DNA from: Actinoplanes sp. TFC3
GTDB taxonomy: Bacteria > Actinomycetota > Actinomycetes > Mycobacteriales > Micromonosporaceae
Direction: 5' to 3'
NCBI RefSeq assembly: GCF_001553785.1
Contig: NZ_LOJP01000001.1
Location: forward strand, 1,077,725-1,119,306
DNA: 41,582 nt
Shown here: positions 7,284 to 16,248 of the stretch, one piece after another
Numbering within the stretch: position 1 is the stretch's first letter
How the letters are laid out: each line of letters opens with the position of its first letter
Notes under the pieces: generated by a model
What the model was told of the DNA's origin: nothing
Databases searched by the model: none
Seen by the model: only the letters and a program-made list of their open reading frames with translations
Program-made: the position numbers and the translations under genes

Positions 7284-8660
7284 GTGACACGTCTCGCACG
7301 TCGCGCCCGGGTTTTGCACCTCGCCGCGATCACCGCCGTCTTTGCCGTCTCGACCACAGCCACGCTGGCGTGGGCCTGGACCGGCGGCGCTGACCAGTTC
7401 GGCCTCGCCGCGGAACCCACGATCGTTCCCGGCCCGGCCGCCACCACCCTGCCGGACGGCACCCGCCGGCCGACCGGCCCGGACTACACGTTCGTGCCGC
7501 CCCCGGCCGCCGAGACCGGCGTCCCCGGCGTCCCCGGCGTCCCCGGCCTGCCCGGCCTGCCCGGCCAGCCGGGTCGAACCGGACTGCCAGGTCAGCCGAA
7601 GACGCCCAGCACCGCTCCGGGCGCCATCGCGCCGACCGGTGCGCCCACCGCGCCGCTTACGCCCGGAACAACCGGAAAATCCGGCGGGCAATCCGTGGCC
7701 GGCCCGTGCCGCACCGGCTGGAAGCTCGTCCCGACCTGCGGCGTCCTCTGGGGAGTGGCGCCGGGCGCGTTCACCGATGCCCGGGGCAAGAAGGCGCTGG
7801 CCTCGTTCGAGACGAAGACGCAGCGCCACCAGGACATCTACCACGCCTACCACCGGGGCAACGGCCAGCTGTTCCCGACGCCGAGCGAGATCGAGATCGC
7901 CCGGCAGCCGGGGCGAGAGCGCATCCTGTTCCTCAACTGGAAGCCCAAGGGCGCGTCCTGGGCGAAGATCGTCAAGGGGGACAAGGCGACCGACAAGTTC
8001 CTCGACCGGCTCGCCGTGCACATCAACAAGGACTTCCCGGAGCAGTTCTTCTTCACGGTCCACCACGAGGCCGAGGACAACGTACGGGAGAAGAAGGGCT
8101 CGGGCTACACGGCCAAGGACTATGCAGCCATGTACCGCTACGTGGTGAAGCGGCTGCGCGCCCACGGGGTCGACAACCTGGTCTCCGTGCTGGTGCACAT
8201 GGCCTACGTACCGTACACCAGCCAGAAGTGGTTCTCCGACATGTACCCCGGCGACGACGTGGTCGACTGGATCGGCTTCGACTCCTACGCCTACAGCGAC
8301 CCCGGCTACGGCAACGGCGACTTCGCCGAGCTGATGAACCGCCAGTCCTCGGCCCGCCCGGCCTGGCCCGGCTTCTACAACTGGGCGGTCCGCGCGCACC
8401 CGTCGAAGCCGCTGATGGTGGCCGAGTGGGGGGTCTGGTCCTCCAAGAAGAACCCGGGTCACAAGGCGGAGTTCTACCGGGAGGTCGGCCGGCAGATCGC
8501 CCGGTTCCCGAAGATCCGCGCTCTGATCCACTTCGACACGCCGCACAACCAGGACGGCCGCTCGTCATCGGTGGACGCCACGCCGGCCTCGCTGCAGGCC
8601 TACCGCAAGCTCGGCAAGCTCCCGATCTTCCAGGTGAAGGTCGACCCGCTGCTCCCCTGA
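7284..8660 (+). CDS. Secreted GH26-like glycoside hydrolase with collagen-like linker
   Basis: This 458-residue protein has an N-terminal signal or anchor (about residues 2-31, with Arg residues followed by a long hydrophobic run ending AWA). A Pro/Thr-rich segment and a collagen-like Gly-X-Y stretch (residues 79-105) lead to a C-terminal (beta/alpha)8 domain. In that domain FTVHHEAEDN (Glu262) and VAEWGV (Glu381) fit the acid/base and nucleophile glutamates of GH26-type mannanases. It probably cleaves a beta-glycan outside the cell. The GTG at 7284 is chosen because it sits just before the signal peptide; longer starts would put an odd segment ahead of it, and no strong ribosome binding site is seen. 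It is divergent from the exopolysaccharide operon and may trim that polymer. Confidence 0.75.
   Translation: MTRLARRARVLHLAAITAVFAVSTTATLAWAWTGGADQFGLAAEPTIVPGPAATTLPDGTRRPTGPDYTFVPPPAAETGVPGVPGVPGLPGLPGQPGRTGLPGQPKTPSTAPGAIAPTGAPTAPLTPGTTGKSGGQSVAGPCRTGWKLVPTCGVLWGVAPGAFTDARGKKALASFETKTQRHQDIYHAYHRGNGQLFPTPSEIEIARQPGRERILFLNWKPKGASWAKIVKGDKATDKFLDRLAVHINKDFPEQFFFTVHHEAEDNVREKKGSGYTAKDYAAMYRYVVKRLRAHGVDNLVSVLVHMAYVPYTSQKWFSDMYPGDDVVDWIGFDSYAYSDPGYGNGDFAELMNRQSSARPAWPGFYNWAVRAHPSKPLMVAEWGVWSSKKNPGHKAEFYREVGRQIARFPKIRALIHFDTPHNQDGRSSSVDATPASLQAYRKLGKLPIFQVKVDPLLP
7518..7598 (+). repeat. Nine Gly-X-Y collagen-like triplets
   Basis: Codons for GVP (three times), GLP, GLP, GQP, GRT, GLP and GQP follow one another in the linker of the GH26-like protein. 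At the DNA level the nine-base unit GGCGTCCCC and its GGCCTGCCC variant repeat almost exactly, which makes the number of units prone to slippage. Confidence 0.85.
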
Positions 8661-8695
8661 GCCAGCGTCAGGCCGCCGCCTCGAGGCCGCGAAAG

Positions 8696-8725
8696 GGCCG
8701 CCGTCCGGAAAGCCGGACAGCGGCC
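8696..8725. terminator. Strong hairpin between convergent genes
   Basis: GGCCGCCGTCCGG (8696-8708) pairs with CCGGACAGCGGCC (8713-8725) with one mismatch around an AAAG loop. It lies between the ends of the GH26-like gene (plus) and the ABC operon (minus), so it can act in both directions. No long T-run follows. Confidence 0.7.
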
Positions 8726-8745
8726 GTTGAACGCCCGACCAGCGA

Positions 8746-9456
8746 TCAGCTCGTCTCGCCGGCCATGGAGAAGCTGCGCAGCCGGTCGATCGCGAACACC
8801 GCGCAGCCCACCACGAAGATCGCCGCCATCACGACCGCCACCGGGACCGATACCTTCGGCTCCAGGATGGCGGTCGGTGCGATTTTGTCGGCGATCGTGA
8901 TGACGTACTGCTCGATGGACAGCACCCGGGTCCCGCTGACGAACCGGCCCAGCAGTCCTTCCCAGACCAGGATGTAGACCAGGCCGAGCAGCACGGGCCG
9001 CCGGGTGAGCAGGCTGAGCAACAGGAACAGCGCCGAGTAGGCCAGCGCGCCGACCGCCGCGGCAACGGCGAGGCCGAGCCCCAGCCGTACCGAATCAGCC
9101 AGCCAGCCCGCCACGAACAGTGGGACGGCCGCGGTGAGCGCGCTGACGCCCACCGCGACGCCGAGTTTGGCCAGGATGATGTCGCGGCGGGGGAGTGGCT
9201 TGGTCAGGATGTGCACGATCGTGCCGTCGTCGACTTCGGAGCCGAGCACGCCCGTGCCCACGATCAGCGAGACCACCGGGAGGACGACGGCCAGCCCGAG
9301 GCCGACGATAACCGGGGTGCCCCAGTCGGAGGGGGCGATGTTGTTCGCGCGGCACAGCGCGGCCAGCCCCACCAGCAGCAGCGGCAGCGGAAGCAGCAGC
9401 AGGGCGCGGCGCCGGCCGAACAGGCCGCGTGCCGTTATCCAGGCGACGGTCGACAT
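8746..9456 (-). CDS. ABC-2 type transporter permease
   Basis: This 236-residue membrane protein has about six hydrophobic helices and no ATPase motifs. It is the last gene of a four-gene ABC operon. Between helices 2 and 3, GSEVDDGTIVHILTKPLPRR resembles the amphipathic cytoplasmic segment of ABC-2 permeases, where a short helix contacts the ATPase. The ATG lies one base past the upstream ATPase stop, with GGAGG seven bases before it. It should work with the ATPase at 9458-10369 as an exporter. The substrate cannot be read from sequence. Confidence 0.8.
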   Translation of the reverse strand: MSTVAWITARGLFGRRRALLLLPLPLLLVGLAALCRANNIAPSDWGTPVIVGLGLAVVLPVVSLIVGTGVLGSEVDDGTIVHILTKPLPRRDIILAKLGVAVGVSALTAAVPLFVAGWLADSVRLGLGLAVAAAVGALAYSALFLLLSLLTRRPVLLGLVYILVWEGLLGRFVSGTRVLSIEQYVITIADKIAPTAILEPKVSVPVAVVMAAIFVVGCAVFAIDRLRSFSMAGETS

Positions 9457-9457
9457 G

Positions 9458-10365
<908 letters not shown>

Positions 10366-10369
<4 letters not shown>

Positions 10370-11229
10370 AGCGAGGCCACCTTCCGGTAGCGGGCGAGCA
10401 GGAGCAGCATGCAGGCGGCGATCAGGGTGAGCGCCTCGATCAGGTAGACCGGGCCGAACTCGCCGACGAAGATGCCGGTGCTGGCGTCCGGGATGAGCCA
10501 TTGGCCGACGCCGCTGATCAGCGACATCGGGCTGGCCAGCCCGGCGAGCTTCTGGGCGGTGGCCGAGTGCAGGATGGAGATCACGCCGACGATCGGGGTG
10601 GTCATCAGGAACACCGCGACGATGCCACCCGCCGCGAACGCCCGCTTGCCGGTCAGCGAGGCGATCAGCAGCCCGATGCCGGTGAACAGCAGCGCCCACA
10701 ACAGGCTGTACGCCCAGGCCGGGAGCAGATCACCGAGCTCGTGCCAGACGCCGCGCATGCCGGTTTTGGTGGTGAATGCCGCCCCTAAGAACATGACGAA
10801 TTGGGGTACGGCCAAAAGCCCACAAACCGCCGTGACCATCGCCGCCACCTTCGCCCCGATGTAGTCAGCGGCGCGCAACGGGCGACTGAAATACAGCGGT
10901 AGCACCCCCGCCCTCATGTCCCGGGAGACGAGTTCCGGCGCCACGATCGCCACGAAGAAGATGATCAGCCAGCTCATGGCGTCGGCGAACTGGATGTAGT
11001 TGAGCGGTAGCAGGCCGGTCTGGGCTCGTACCGCGGCCAGAATCACCGCGACCAGGGTCACGATTCCCACCACGAGCCACGGGAAGATCTTCGATTTCGC
11101 CGATCTGCCCAAGCCGTACGCGGCGCGCAGGCCGTGGATGTAGATCGCGCCGAACACCGCGCTGCGACCCAGCCGCGGACCGGAGTAGCGCTGGTATCCG
11201 ATGTCATGGATGACGCTGGCTTCAGACAT
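10366..11229 (-). CDS. ABC-2 type transporter permease (first of operon)
   Basis: This 287-residue protein has six predicted membrane helices. A cytoplasmic N-terminus (SEASVIHDIGYQRYSGPRLG) is typical of actinobacterial ABC-2 permeases, and the loop VSRDMRAGVLPLYFSRPLRA matches the coupling-helix region. The start is the ATG at 11229, eight bases inside the upstream ATPase gene, with GGGAGA about seven bases before it. A longer frame to 11283 would lie within the ATPase gene. It should pair with the ATPase at 11222-12136. The cargo is unknown. Confidence 0.85.
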
Positions 11230-12136
11230 CAGCGGTCTCCCTCGTGGCGAAGAGCTCGGCCACCCGGTGGCGGCGCTGGTCAAGGCGGTGCAGGGGCAGG
11301 TCCAGGTCGGCGACCGCGCGCAGGATCCGGTCGTAGGTGTCTTCCTGATCCAGCGGTACGAGCAGAACCCGCCCGTCCACCTGAACCGGCAGGCCCAGGG
11401 TGCGCAGGGCGGCGGCCAAGTCCTCGGTGCCCTCGGAGACCTCTACCGCGAGCACGTCGCTGGCCGCGGTCATCGCCGAGATCCGGTCGGCGCGCAGCAG
11501 CCGGCCGCTCTCGATCGCCACCAGCGAGTCGCAGATCTGCTCGACCTCGCCCAGTAGGTGCGAGCAGGTCACCACGGAGATCCCGAACTCGGTGCCGATG
11601 CGGTGCACCAGCGCCAGCATCGCGTCGCGCCCGGCCGGGTCGAGGCCGTTGGTCGGCTCGTCGAGCAGCAGCAGGTCGGGGTCGTGCACCAGCGCCTGGG
11701 CCAGCTTCACCCGCTGCTTCATGCCGGTGGAGTAGCCGCCGATCTGCCGGTAACGCTCCTCGTAGAGCCCCACGTGGCGCAGCGCCTCGGAGGCGCGCTC
11801 GCGGGCGGCGGTGCGGGGCAGGCCGCTGATCCGTCCCAGATGGGTGACGAACTCGGCCGCCGAGACGTCCGGCGGCAGCGCGTCATGCTCGGGCATGTAG
11901 CCGACCCGCCTGCGCACCTGGTCCGGCTCGACGGTCGGGTCCAGGCCGAACACCCGGACCGTTCCGCCCGTCGGCTCGATCAGGCCCAGCATGATTTTGA
12001 TGAAAGTGGACTTGCCGGCGCCGTTCGCGCCGACCAGGCCGACGATCCCGGGTTCCACGTCGACGGTCAGGTCGTGCAGGGCGGTCACCCGCCCGCCGTA
12101 CGTCTTGGTCAACCCTTGGGTCACGATGAGGCTCAC
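11222..12136 (-). CDS. ABC transporter ATP-binding protein (first of operon)
   Basis: This 304-residue ATPase shows Walker A GANGAGKST, signature YSTGMKQR, Walker B LLLDEPTNGLD and the H-switch in VVTCSH. It leads the four-gene export operon. I prefer the GTG at 12136 because TACGCT sits seven bases before it, the layout of a leaderless actinobacterial transcript, and MSLIVTQGLTKTYGG is a normal family start. The in-frame GTG at 12163 would add nine residues and has only a poorly spaced GGAAG. Confidence 0.88.
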   Translation of the reverse strand: MSLIVTQGLTKTYGGRVTALHDLTVDVEPGIVGLVGANGAGKSTFIKIMLGLIEPTGGTVRVFGLDPTVEPDQVRRRVGYMPEHDALPPDVSAAEFVTHLGRISGLPRTAARERASEALRHVGLYEERYRQIGGYSTGMKQRVKLAQALVHDPDLLLLDEPTNGLDPAGRDAMLALVHRIGTEFGISVVTCSHLLGEVEQICDSLVAIESGRLLRADRISAMTAASDVLAVEVSEGTEDLAAALRTLGLPVQVDGRVLLVPLDQEDTYDRILRAVADLDLPLHRLDQRRHRVAELFATRETADV

Positions 12137-12208
12137 GGGTGCCAGCGTAGAGTTCGCCCGCACCTTCCGGGATCGGTGAAGACCCCGAGCCGCCCCTGAG
12201 GGAGGGCC

Positions 12209-12856
12209 TTACCTGCGGTCGAACACCAGGTGGGTGACGCCGCTGGGGGATGTGGTCGCCTCGATCGTGAAGCGTTGCTCAAGGCTTTCCAGCGAATCCC
12301 ACAGCCGCTCGCCGCGCCCGAGCACGATGGGCACCACCACGACATGCAGGTGGTCCACCAGGTCGGCGGCGAGGAACTGCCGGACGGTGGAAGGCCCACC
12401 CCCGATGCGTACGTCCAGATCGCCTGCCGCCTCCTTGGCCATCGCCAGTGCCTGCGCCGGGTCCGCGTCGATGAAGTGGAAGGTGTTGCCGCCCTTGAGC
12501 TCAAGTACCGGCCTCGGATGATGGGTGAGCACGAAAACCGGGGTCCGGAACGGCGGCTCATCACCCCACCAGCCCTGCCATTCCTCGTCGGTCCACGGTC
12601 CCCGCTGCGGGCCGAACTTGTTGCGTCCCATGATTTCGACGCCGATCCCCGGCCCCCACTGCCGGGCGAAGGCATCGTCGACGCCGGTGCTGCCGCCGTC
12701 GCCCTCACCATGCATGGACTGGAAGGTGCGGGTGCCGAAGAACCACTGCATCAGCCGATGCTGGGCGTGCCCGAACGGCGCCTCGAGGCTCTGACCTGCT
12801 CCGGTGCCGAACCCGTCGAGCGAGACGGCGAAGTTGTGAACGCGTACCAAAGACAT
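12209..12856 (-). CDS. Dihydrofolate-reductase-fold (RibD C-terminal type) reductase
   Basis: This 215-residue protein starts MSLVRVHNFAVSLDGF, the usual opening strand of the RibD_C/DHFR-like family. It continues with IMGRNKFGPQ (cofactor loop), VFVLTHHPRP and the glycine-rich IGGGPSTVRQFL that binds NADPH phosphates. It is a soluble stand-alone domain of typical length and probably a small-molecule reductase; true folate activity is unlikely. The ATG at 12856 has GGAGG five bases upstream. The gap to the ABC operon holds no clear terminator. Confidence 0.85.
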   Translation of the reverse strand: MSLVRVHNFAVSLDGFGTGAGQSLEAPFGHAQHRLMQWFFGTRTFQSMHGEGDGGSTGVDDAFARQWGPGIGVEIMGRNKFGPQRGPWTDEEWQGWWGDEPPFRTPVFVLTHHPRPVLELKGGNTFHFIDADPAQALAMAKEAAGDLDVRIGGGPSTVRQFLAADLVDHLHVVVVPIVLGRGERLWDSLESLEQRFTIEATTSPSGVTHLVFDRR

Positions 12857-12928
12857 GCCGGCCTCCAAACCGATTGCGATATGCAACCACGTTTGGGGGC
12901 CGGACACAATGACTGATTCCGCGCGCGC

Positions 12929-13164
12929 CTACTGCTTGACAGTGACCGCCTTGCTGGTGGCCTTGCCGTCGACGTAGCCGGTCAGCTTGGCCGTCACGTG
13001 CCCGCCGCCACCTTCACCGTTGCCGTGTTCCGGGCCGTACCCGTGATTGTCGGCGCCTTGGTGGACAGCGTGGGCGTGGGTTCAGCCCAGGCCGCCTGAG
13101 GCGTGGCAAGCACCACTGCGAGAACGGTCAGAATCGCTGCGCGGGCAGCGTGAATCGGTTGCAC
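12929..13164 (-). pseudogene. Frameshifted small secreted protein
   Basis: From a GTG at 13164, preceded by GGGGAGG, the frame encodes a good signal peptide ending TPQAAWA and then EPTPTLSTKAPTITGTARNT. It runs into a stop at 12994, right after VKVAAGT. One frame over, the sequence continues cleanly as VTAKLTGYVDGKATSKAVTV to a stop at 12929. One missing base near 12996-13005 would explain this. The mature part resembles the short Ig-like modules of bacterial surface proteins. This may be a real pseudogene or a sequencing error in a G/C-rich run. Confidence 0.6.
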
Positions 13165-13180
13165 GAAGCCTCCCCGTGAA

Positions 13181-13196
13181 CCTCGCGCTCGCGAGG
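13181..13196. promoter_or_regulatory. Perfect palindrome upstream of the small secreted protein
   Basis: CCTCGCGCTCGCGAGG is a perfect inverted repeat with seven-base arms. It lies 17 bases before the GTG at 13164 and could be an operator or a leader hairpin. CG-rich palindromes of this size also arise by chance in such DNA. Confidence 0.3.
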
Positions 13197-13227
13197 CAGG
13201 AAGGATTGCACCTGGGGCTGACACAAA

Positions 13228-13267
13228 CCGGCGCACCGTCCACAAGGTGAGATGGACGATGCGCCGG
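13228..13267 (-). terminator. Terminator hairpin after ppc
   Basis: CCGGCGCACCGTCCA (13228-13242) pairs with TGGACGATGCGCCGG (13253-13267) with one mismatch around a ten-base loop. It begins 18 bases past the ppc stop. On the minus strand it is followed by TTTGTGT; on the plus strand it is followed by TTGAATTTTT. Confidence 0.7.
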
Positions 13268-13284
13268 CGGTTGAATTTTTCAGA

Positions 13285-16080
13285 TCAGCCCGTATTACGC
13301 ATGCCGGCGGCGATGCCGTTGACGGTGGTCAGCAGCGCCCGCTCCAACGCCGTCGAGTCCGACGGCGCCCGGCGGGCACCCGGCGCGGTGGCCAGCTGAC
13401 GGTCCGCTTCGGCGAGATCGCGGTACTGACGCAGCAAGGCGACCTGCAGGTGGTGCAGCGGCTCGAGGTACGTGTCGCGGACCCCCAGCGTGCGGGACAG
13501 CTCAGGCTGCGCGGCCAGCAACTCCTTGTGCCCGGTGATGGCCAGCACCTGCTCGACCGTCTTGGCGTACTCCTGCTCGATCGTGGCGAAGATCGGCCGC
13601 AGCGCCTCGGGGACCAGGGTCTCCACGTAGCGGCGGGCGATGCTCAGGTCGGTCTTGGCCAGCATCATCTCCACGTTCGAGATGAAGGTGCGGAAGAACT
13701 GCCAGTTGGCGTACATCTCCTGCAGCACTTCGGCGTTGCCCGCCTCGCGCACCGCGGTGAGACCGGTGCCCACGCCGAACCAACCCGGCACGATCTGGCG
13801 GGTCTGCGTCCAGCCGAACACCCACGGGATCGCGCGCAGGCCACCCAGGCCGGCGTCGGTGTTGGGCCGCTTCGACGGGCGGGACCCGATGTTCAGCGCG
13901 CCGAGCAGCTCGGTCGGCGTGGCCGCCCAGAAGTAAGCCGGCAGGTCCGGGTTCTCGACCAGCGCGCGGTACTGCTTGAACGCCGCAGCAGACGCCGTGT
14001 CCATCGCCGAGTCCCAGCGGGCCAGCGACTCCGGGTCGACCGAGGGCTCCTTGTGCAGCAGCGTGGCCTGCAGCACCGCCGCGACCGTCAGCTCCAGGTT
14101 CTCCCGGGCCAGCGCGGGCAGCGTGTACTTGTCCGAGATGACCTCGCCCTGCTCAGTGACCTTGATGGCACCGTCGAGCGTGCCGTACGGCTGAGCCAGG
14201 ATCGCCTCGTGGGTGGGGCCACCACCGCGCCCGACCGTGCCACCGCGACCGTGGAACAACCGCAGCCGGACCCCGTGCCGGGCGGCCACGTCCCGCAGCG
14301 CGCGCTGGGCCTTGTGGATCGACCACTGGCTGGTGGTGATGCCGCCCTCTTTGTTGCTGTCGGAGTAGCCCAGCATGACTTCCTGCAGGTCACCACGGGC
14401 CTTGACGATCGCCCGGTAGGCCGGCAGCGACAGCATCTCGTCCAGCAGTTCGCCGCCCGCGTCCAGCTCGGCCGGTGTCTCCAGCAGCGGCACGATGCCG
14501 ATCTGGGCGCGCTCGGAGCGGATGTCGATCAGCCCGGCCTCGCGGGCCAGCACCGCTGCGGCGAGCACGTCGTCCACGCCAAGGGTCATCGAGATGATGT
14601 AGGACTCGACCACCTCGGCGCCGAAGCGCTCCTGCGAGTGGCGGATGGTGTGGAAGACGTCGAACGTCTTGCGGGCCGAGTCGGTCAGCGGAGTGTCCGA
14701 CGAGGACAGCGGCCGCAGCCCGGTCAGCTCGGTGGACAGCAGCTTGGTGCGGTCCTCACGGCTCAGCGTGGTGTAGTCGTCCACCTCGCCGACCTGCGCA
14801 TACATCTGGGCGAGGACCTCGTGGTGCTTCTCGGCGTGCTCGCGGACGTCGAGCGTGGCCAACTGCAGCCCAAAAGCGGACACCGTCCGTACGGCCGAAG
14901 CAACCGTCCCCACCGCCGTGAGCTGGCCGGAGTTGCGGGCCAGCGAAGCGCGCAGCAGCTCCAGGTCGGCAACCAGCTCATCGGTGCCCAGGTAGTCGCG
15001 GCCCGGCACGTGCACGGTGCCGGTGCGCAGCCGCTCGCGGGTGTTGGACAGCTTGGCCTGAATACAGCGAACCTTGAGGCGGTAGGGCTCCTCGGCGTTG
15101 ACCCGGCGGAAGCGCGGGGCCACCTCGGGCAGCGCCTCGAGATCGGCGGCCAGGCTCGCGGACAGGTCGAGCGAGACCCCGCGCAGCCGGCGCGACACCG
15201 ACAGCTCGTCGATCAGCGCCTCCATTGCGGCCTCGGTGGCCTGGATACCGTGCTCATGCTGGATCAGCAGCACGTCGCGGGTGACCGCCGGAGTGACGAA
15301 CGGGTTGCCGTCGCGGTCACCGCCGATCCACGAGCCGAACGACAGCGGCCGGGCGGTCGGCGCGGTCTCCACGCCGAGCTGGCGCAGCGTCTCGGCGAGG
15401 TCGTCGAGCACCTGCGGGGCGGCCTCGGCGTACAGGTCCTTGAGGTAGTAGACCGCGTTGCGGGCCTCATCGGTCGGATCCGGCCGGTCCAGGCGCAGCT
15501 CGTCGGTCTGCCACAGCAGGTCGATCAGCTCGGCGAAGCGTTTGGTGGACACGGTGGTGTCCGTTGCGCCGTACAGGACCGCGGCGCTGGCCTCGGCGTC
15601 CAGGCTGTCAGCCAGCTTGCGCAGCTTGGACAGGATCGAGCGGCGCGAGGCCTCGGTGGGGTGCGCGGTGAACACCGGGCGCACGGCGAGGTGCCGGGCG
15701 GCCGCGGCGATCTCATCGGCCGGCACACCCTGCTCGGCGATCCGCTTGGCGGCCTGGTCCAGCCAGCCGCCGTCGCGGGCGCGGCGGCGCTGCAGATCGC
15801 GGGCGCGGTGCACCTGCTCGGTGATGTTCGCCAGGTTGAAGTAGGTGGAGAACGCCCGGGCCAGCTTGGTGCCGGTGGTGACGTCCATGGCGGCAAGGCG
15901 GTCGGCTGCGGCCGGGGCATCCGTGCGAACCAGCGCCCGGACTTCCTCGACCAGATCGAGCAGCGGCTTGCCTTCCTGCCGCGCGAGAGTTTGCCCGAGC
16001 AGGGTGCCGATGCGCCTGATGTCCGCGCGCAGGGCCGCGTCGGGCCCGTCGGGATCAAGATGGCCGTGCTGGTCTGTCAC
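13285..16080 (-). CDS. ppc: Phosphoenolpyruvate carboxylase
   Basis: This 931-residue enzyme converts PEP and bicarbonate to oxaloacetate and phosphate, refilling the TCA cycle in the cytoplasm. Family landmarks are present in order: VFTAHPTEASRR with catalytic His140, GSWIGGDRDGNPFVTP, LGYSDSNKEGG, and the mobile loop FHGRGGTVGRGGGPTHEAI with its essential arginines. It ends MRNTG, the usual PEPC C-terminus. Length is normal. The GTG at 16080 has AAAGGAG seven bases upstream; the longer frame to 16182 has no sensible protein sequence. A strong hairpin follows the gene. It is transcribed alone and divergent from the lysyl oxidase gene. Confidence 0.97.
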   Translation of the reverse strand: MTDQHGHLDPDGPDAALRADIRRIGTLLGQTLARQEGKPLLDLVEEVRALVRTDAPAAADRLAAMDVTTGTKLARAFSTYFNLANITEQVHRARDLQRRRARDGGWLDQAAKRIAEQGVPADEIAAAARHLAVRPVFTAHPTEASRRSILSKLRKLADSLDAEASAAVLYGATDTTVSTKRFAELIDLLWQTDELRLDRPDPTDEARNAVYYLKDLYAEAAPQVLDDLAETLRQLGVETAPTARPLSFGSWIGGDRDGNPFVTPAVTRDVLLIQHEHGIQATEAAMEALIDELSVSRRLRGVSLDLSASLAADLEALPEVAPRFRRVNAEEPYRLKVRCIQAKLSNTRERLRTGTVHVPGRDYLGTDELVADLELLRASLARNSGQLTAVGTVASAVRTVSAFGLQLATLDVREHAEKHHEVLAQMYAQVGEVDDYTTLSREDRTKLLSTELTGLRPLSSSDTPLTDSARKTFDVFHTIRHSQERFGAEVVESYIISMTLGVDDVLAAAVLAREAGLIDIRSERAQIGIVPLLETPAELDAGGELLDEMLSLPAYRAIVKARGDLQEVMLGYSDSNKEGGITTSQWSIHKAQRALRDVAARHGVRLRLFHGRGGTVGRGGGPTHEAILAQPYGTLDGAIKVTEQGEVISDKYTLPALARENLELTVAAVLQATLLHKEPSVDPESLARWDSAMDTASAAAFKQYRALVENPDLPAYFWAATPTELLGALNIGSRPSKRPNTDAGLGGLRAIPWVFGWTQTRQIVPGWFGVGTGLTAVREAGNAEVLQEMYANWQFFRTFISNVEMMLAKTDLSIARRYVETLVPEALRPIFATIEQEYAKTVEQVLAITGHKELLAAQPELSRTLGVRDTYLEPLHHLQVALLRQYRDLAEADRQLATAPGARRAPSDSTALERALLTTVNGIAAGMRNTG

Positions 16081-16248
16081 TGGGGCGCTCCTTTGGTCAC
16101 AGGTGCTCCAGGACTGCGCTGTCCCGACTTCGCGATCGTATCGGTACGGCCAACCCCAGGGGTGATTTGAGGTCAGTCTCATAGTCCCTTACGTCAGCTT
16201 CACACCATTCCGGCTTACCTGTGCTGCACAGGACACCGGGGAGGAAAT
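16081..16248. promoter_or_regulatory. Divergent ppc / lysyl oxidase control region with a palindrome
   Basis: These 168 bases serve both divergent genes. CCTGTGC-T-GCACAGG at 16218-16232 is a perfect inverted repeat with seven-base arms, placed eight bases before the GGGGAGGAAAT ribosome binding site of the lysyl oxidase gene. It could be an operator or a hairpin in the leader. No confident -10/-35 pair was found. Confidence 0.4.

Noticed and set aside
13252..16170. A 972-codon open frame on the plus strand opposite ppc
   Set aside because: It mirrors the whole phosphoenolpyruvate carboxylase gene, is rich in Gln, His, Arg and Gly with no domain signal, and exists because GC-rich third positions remove stops from the opposite strand.
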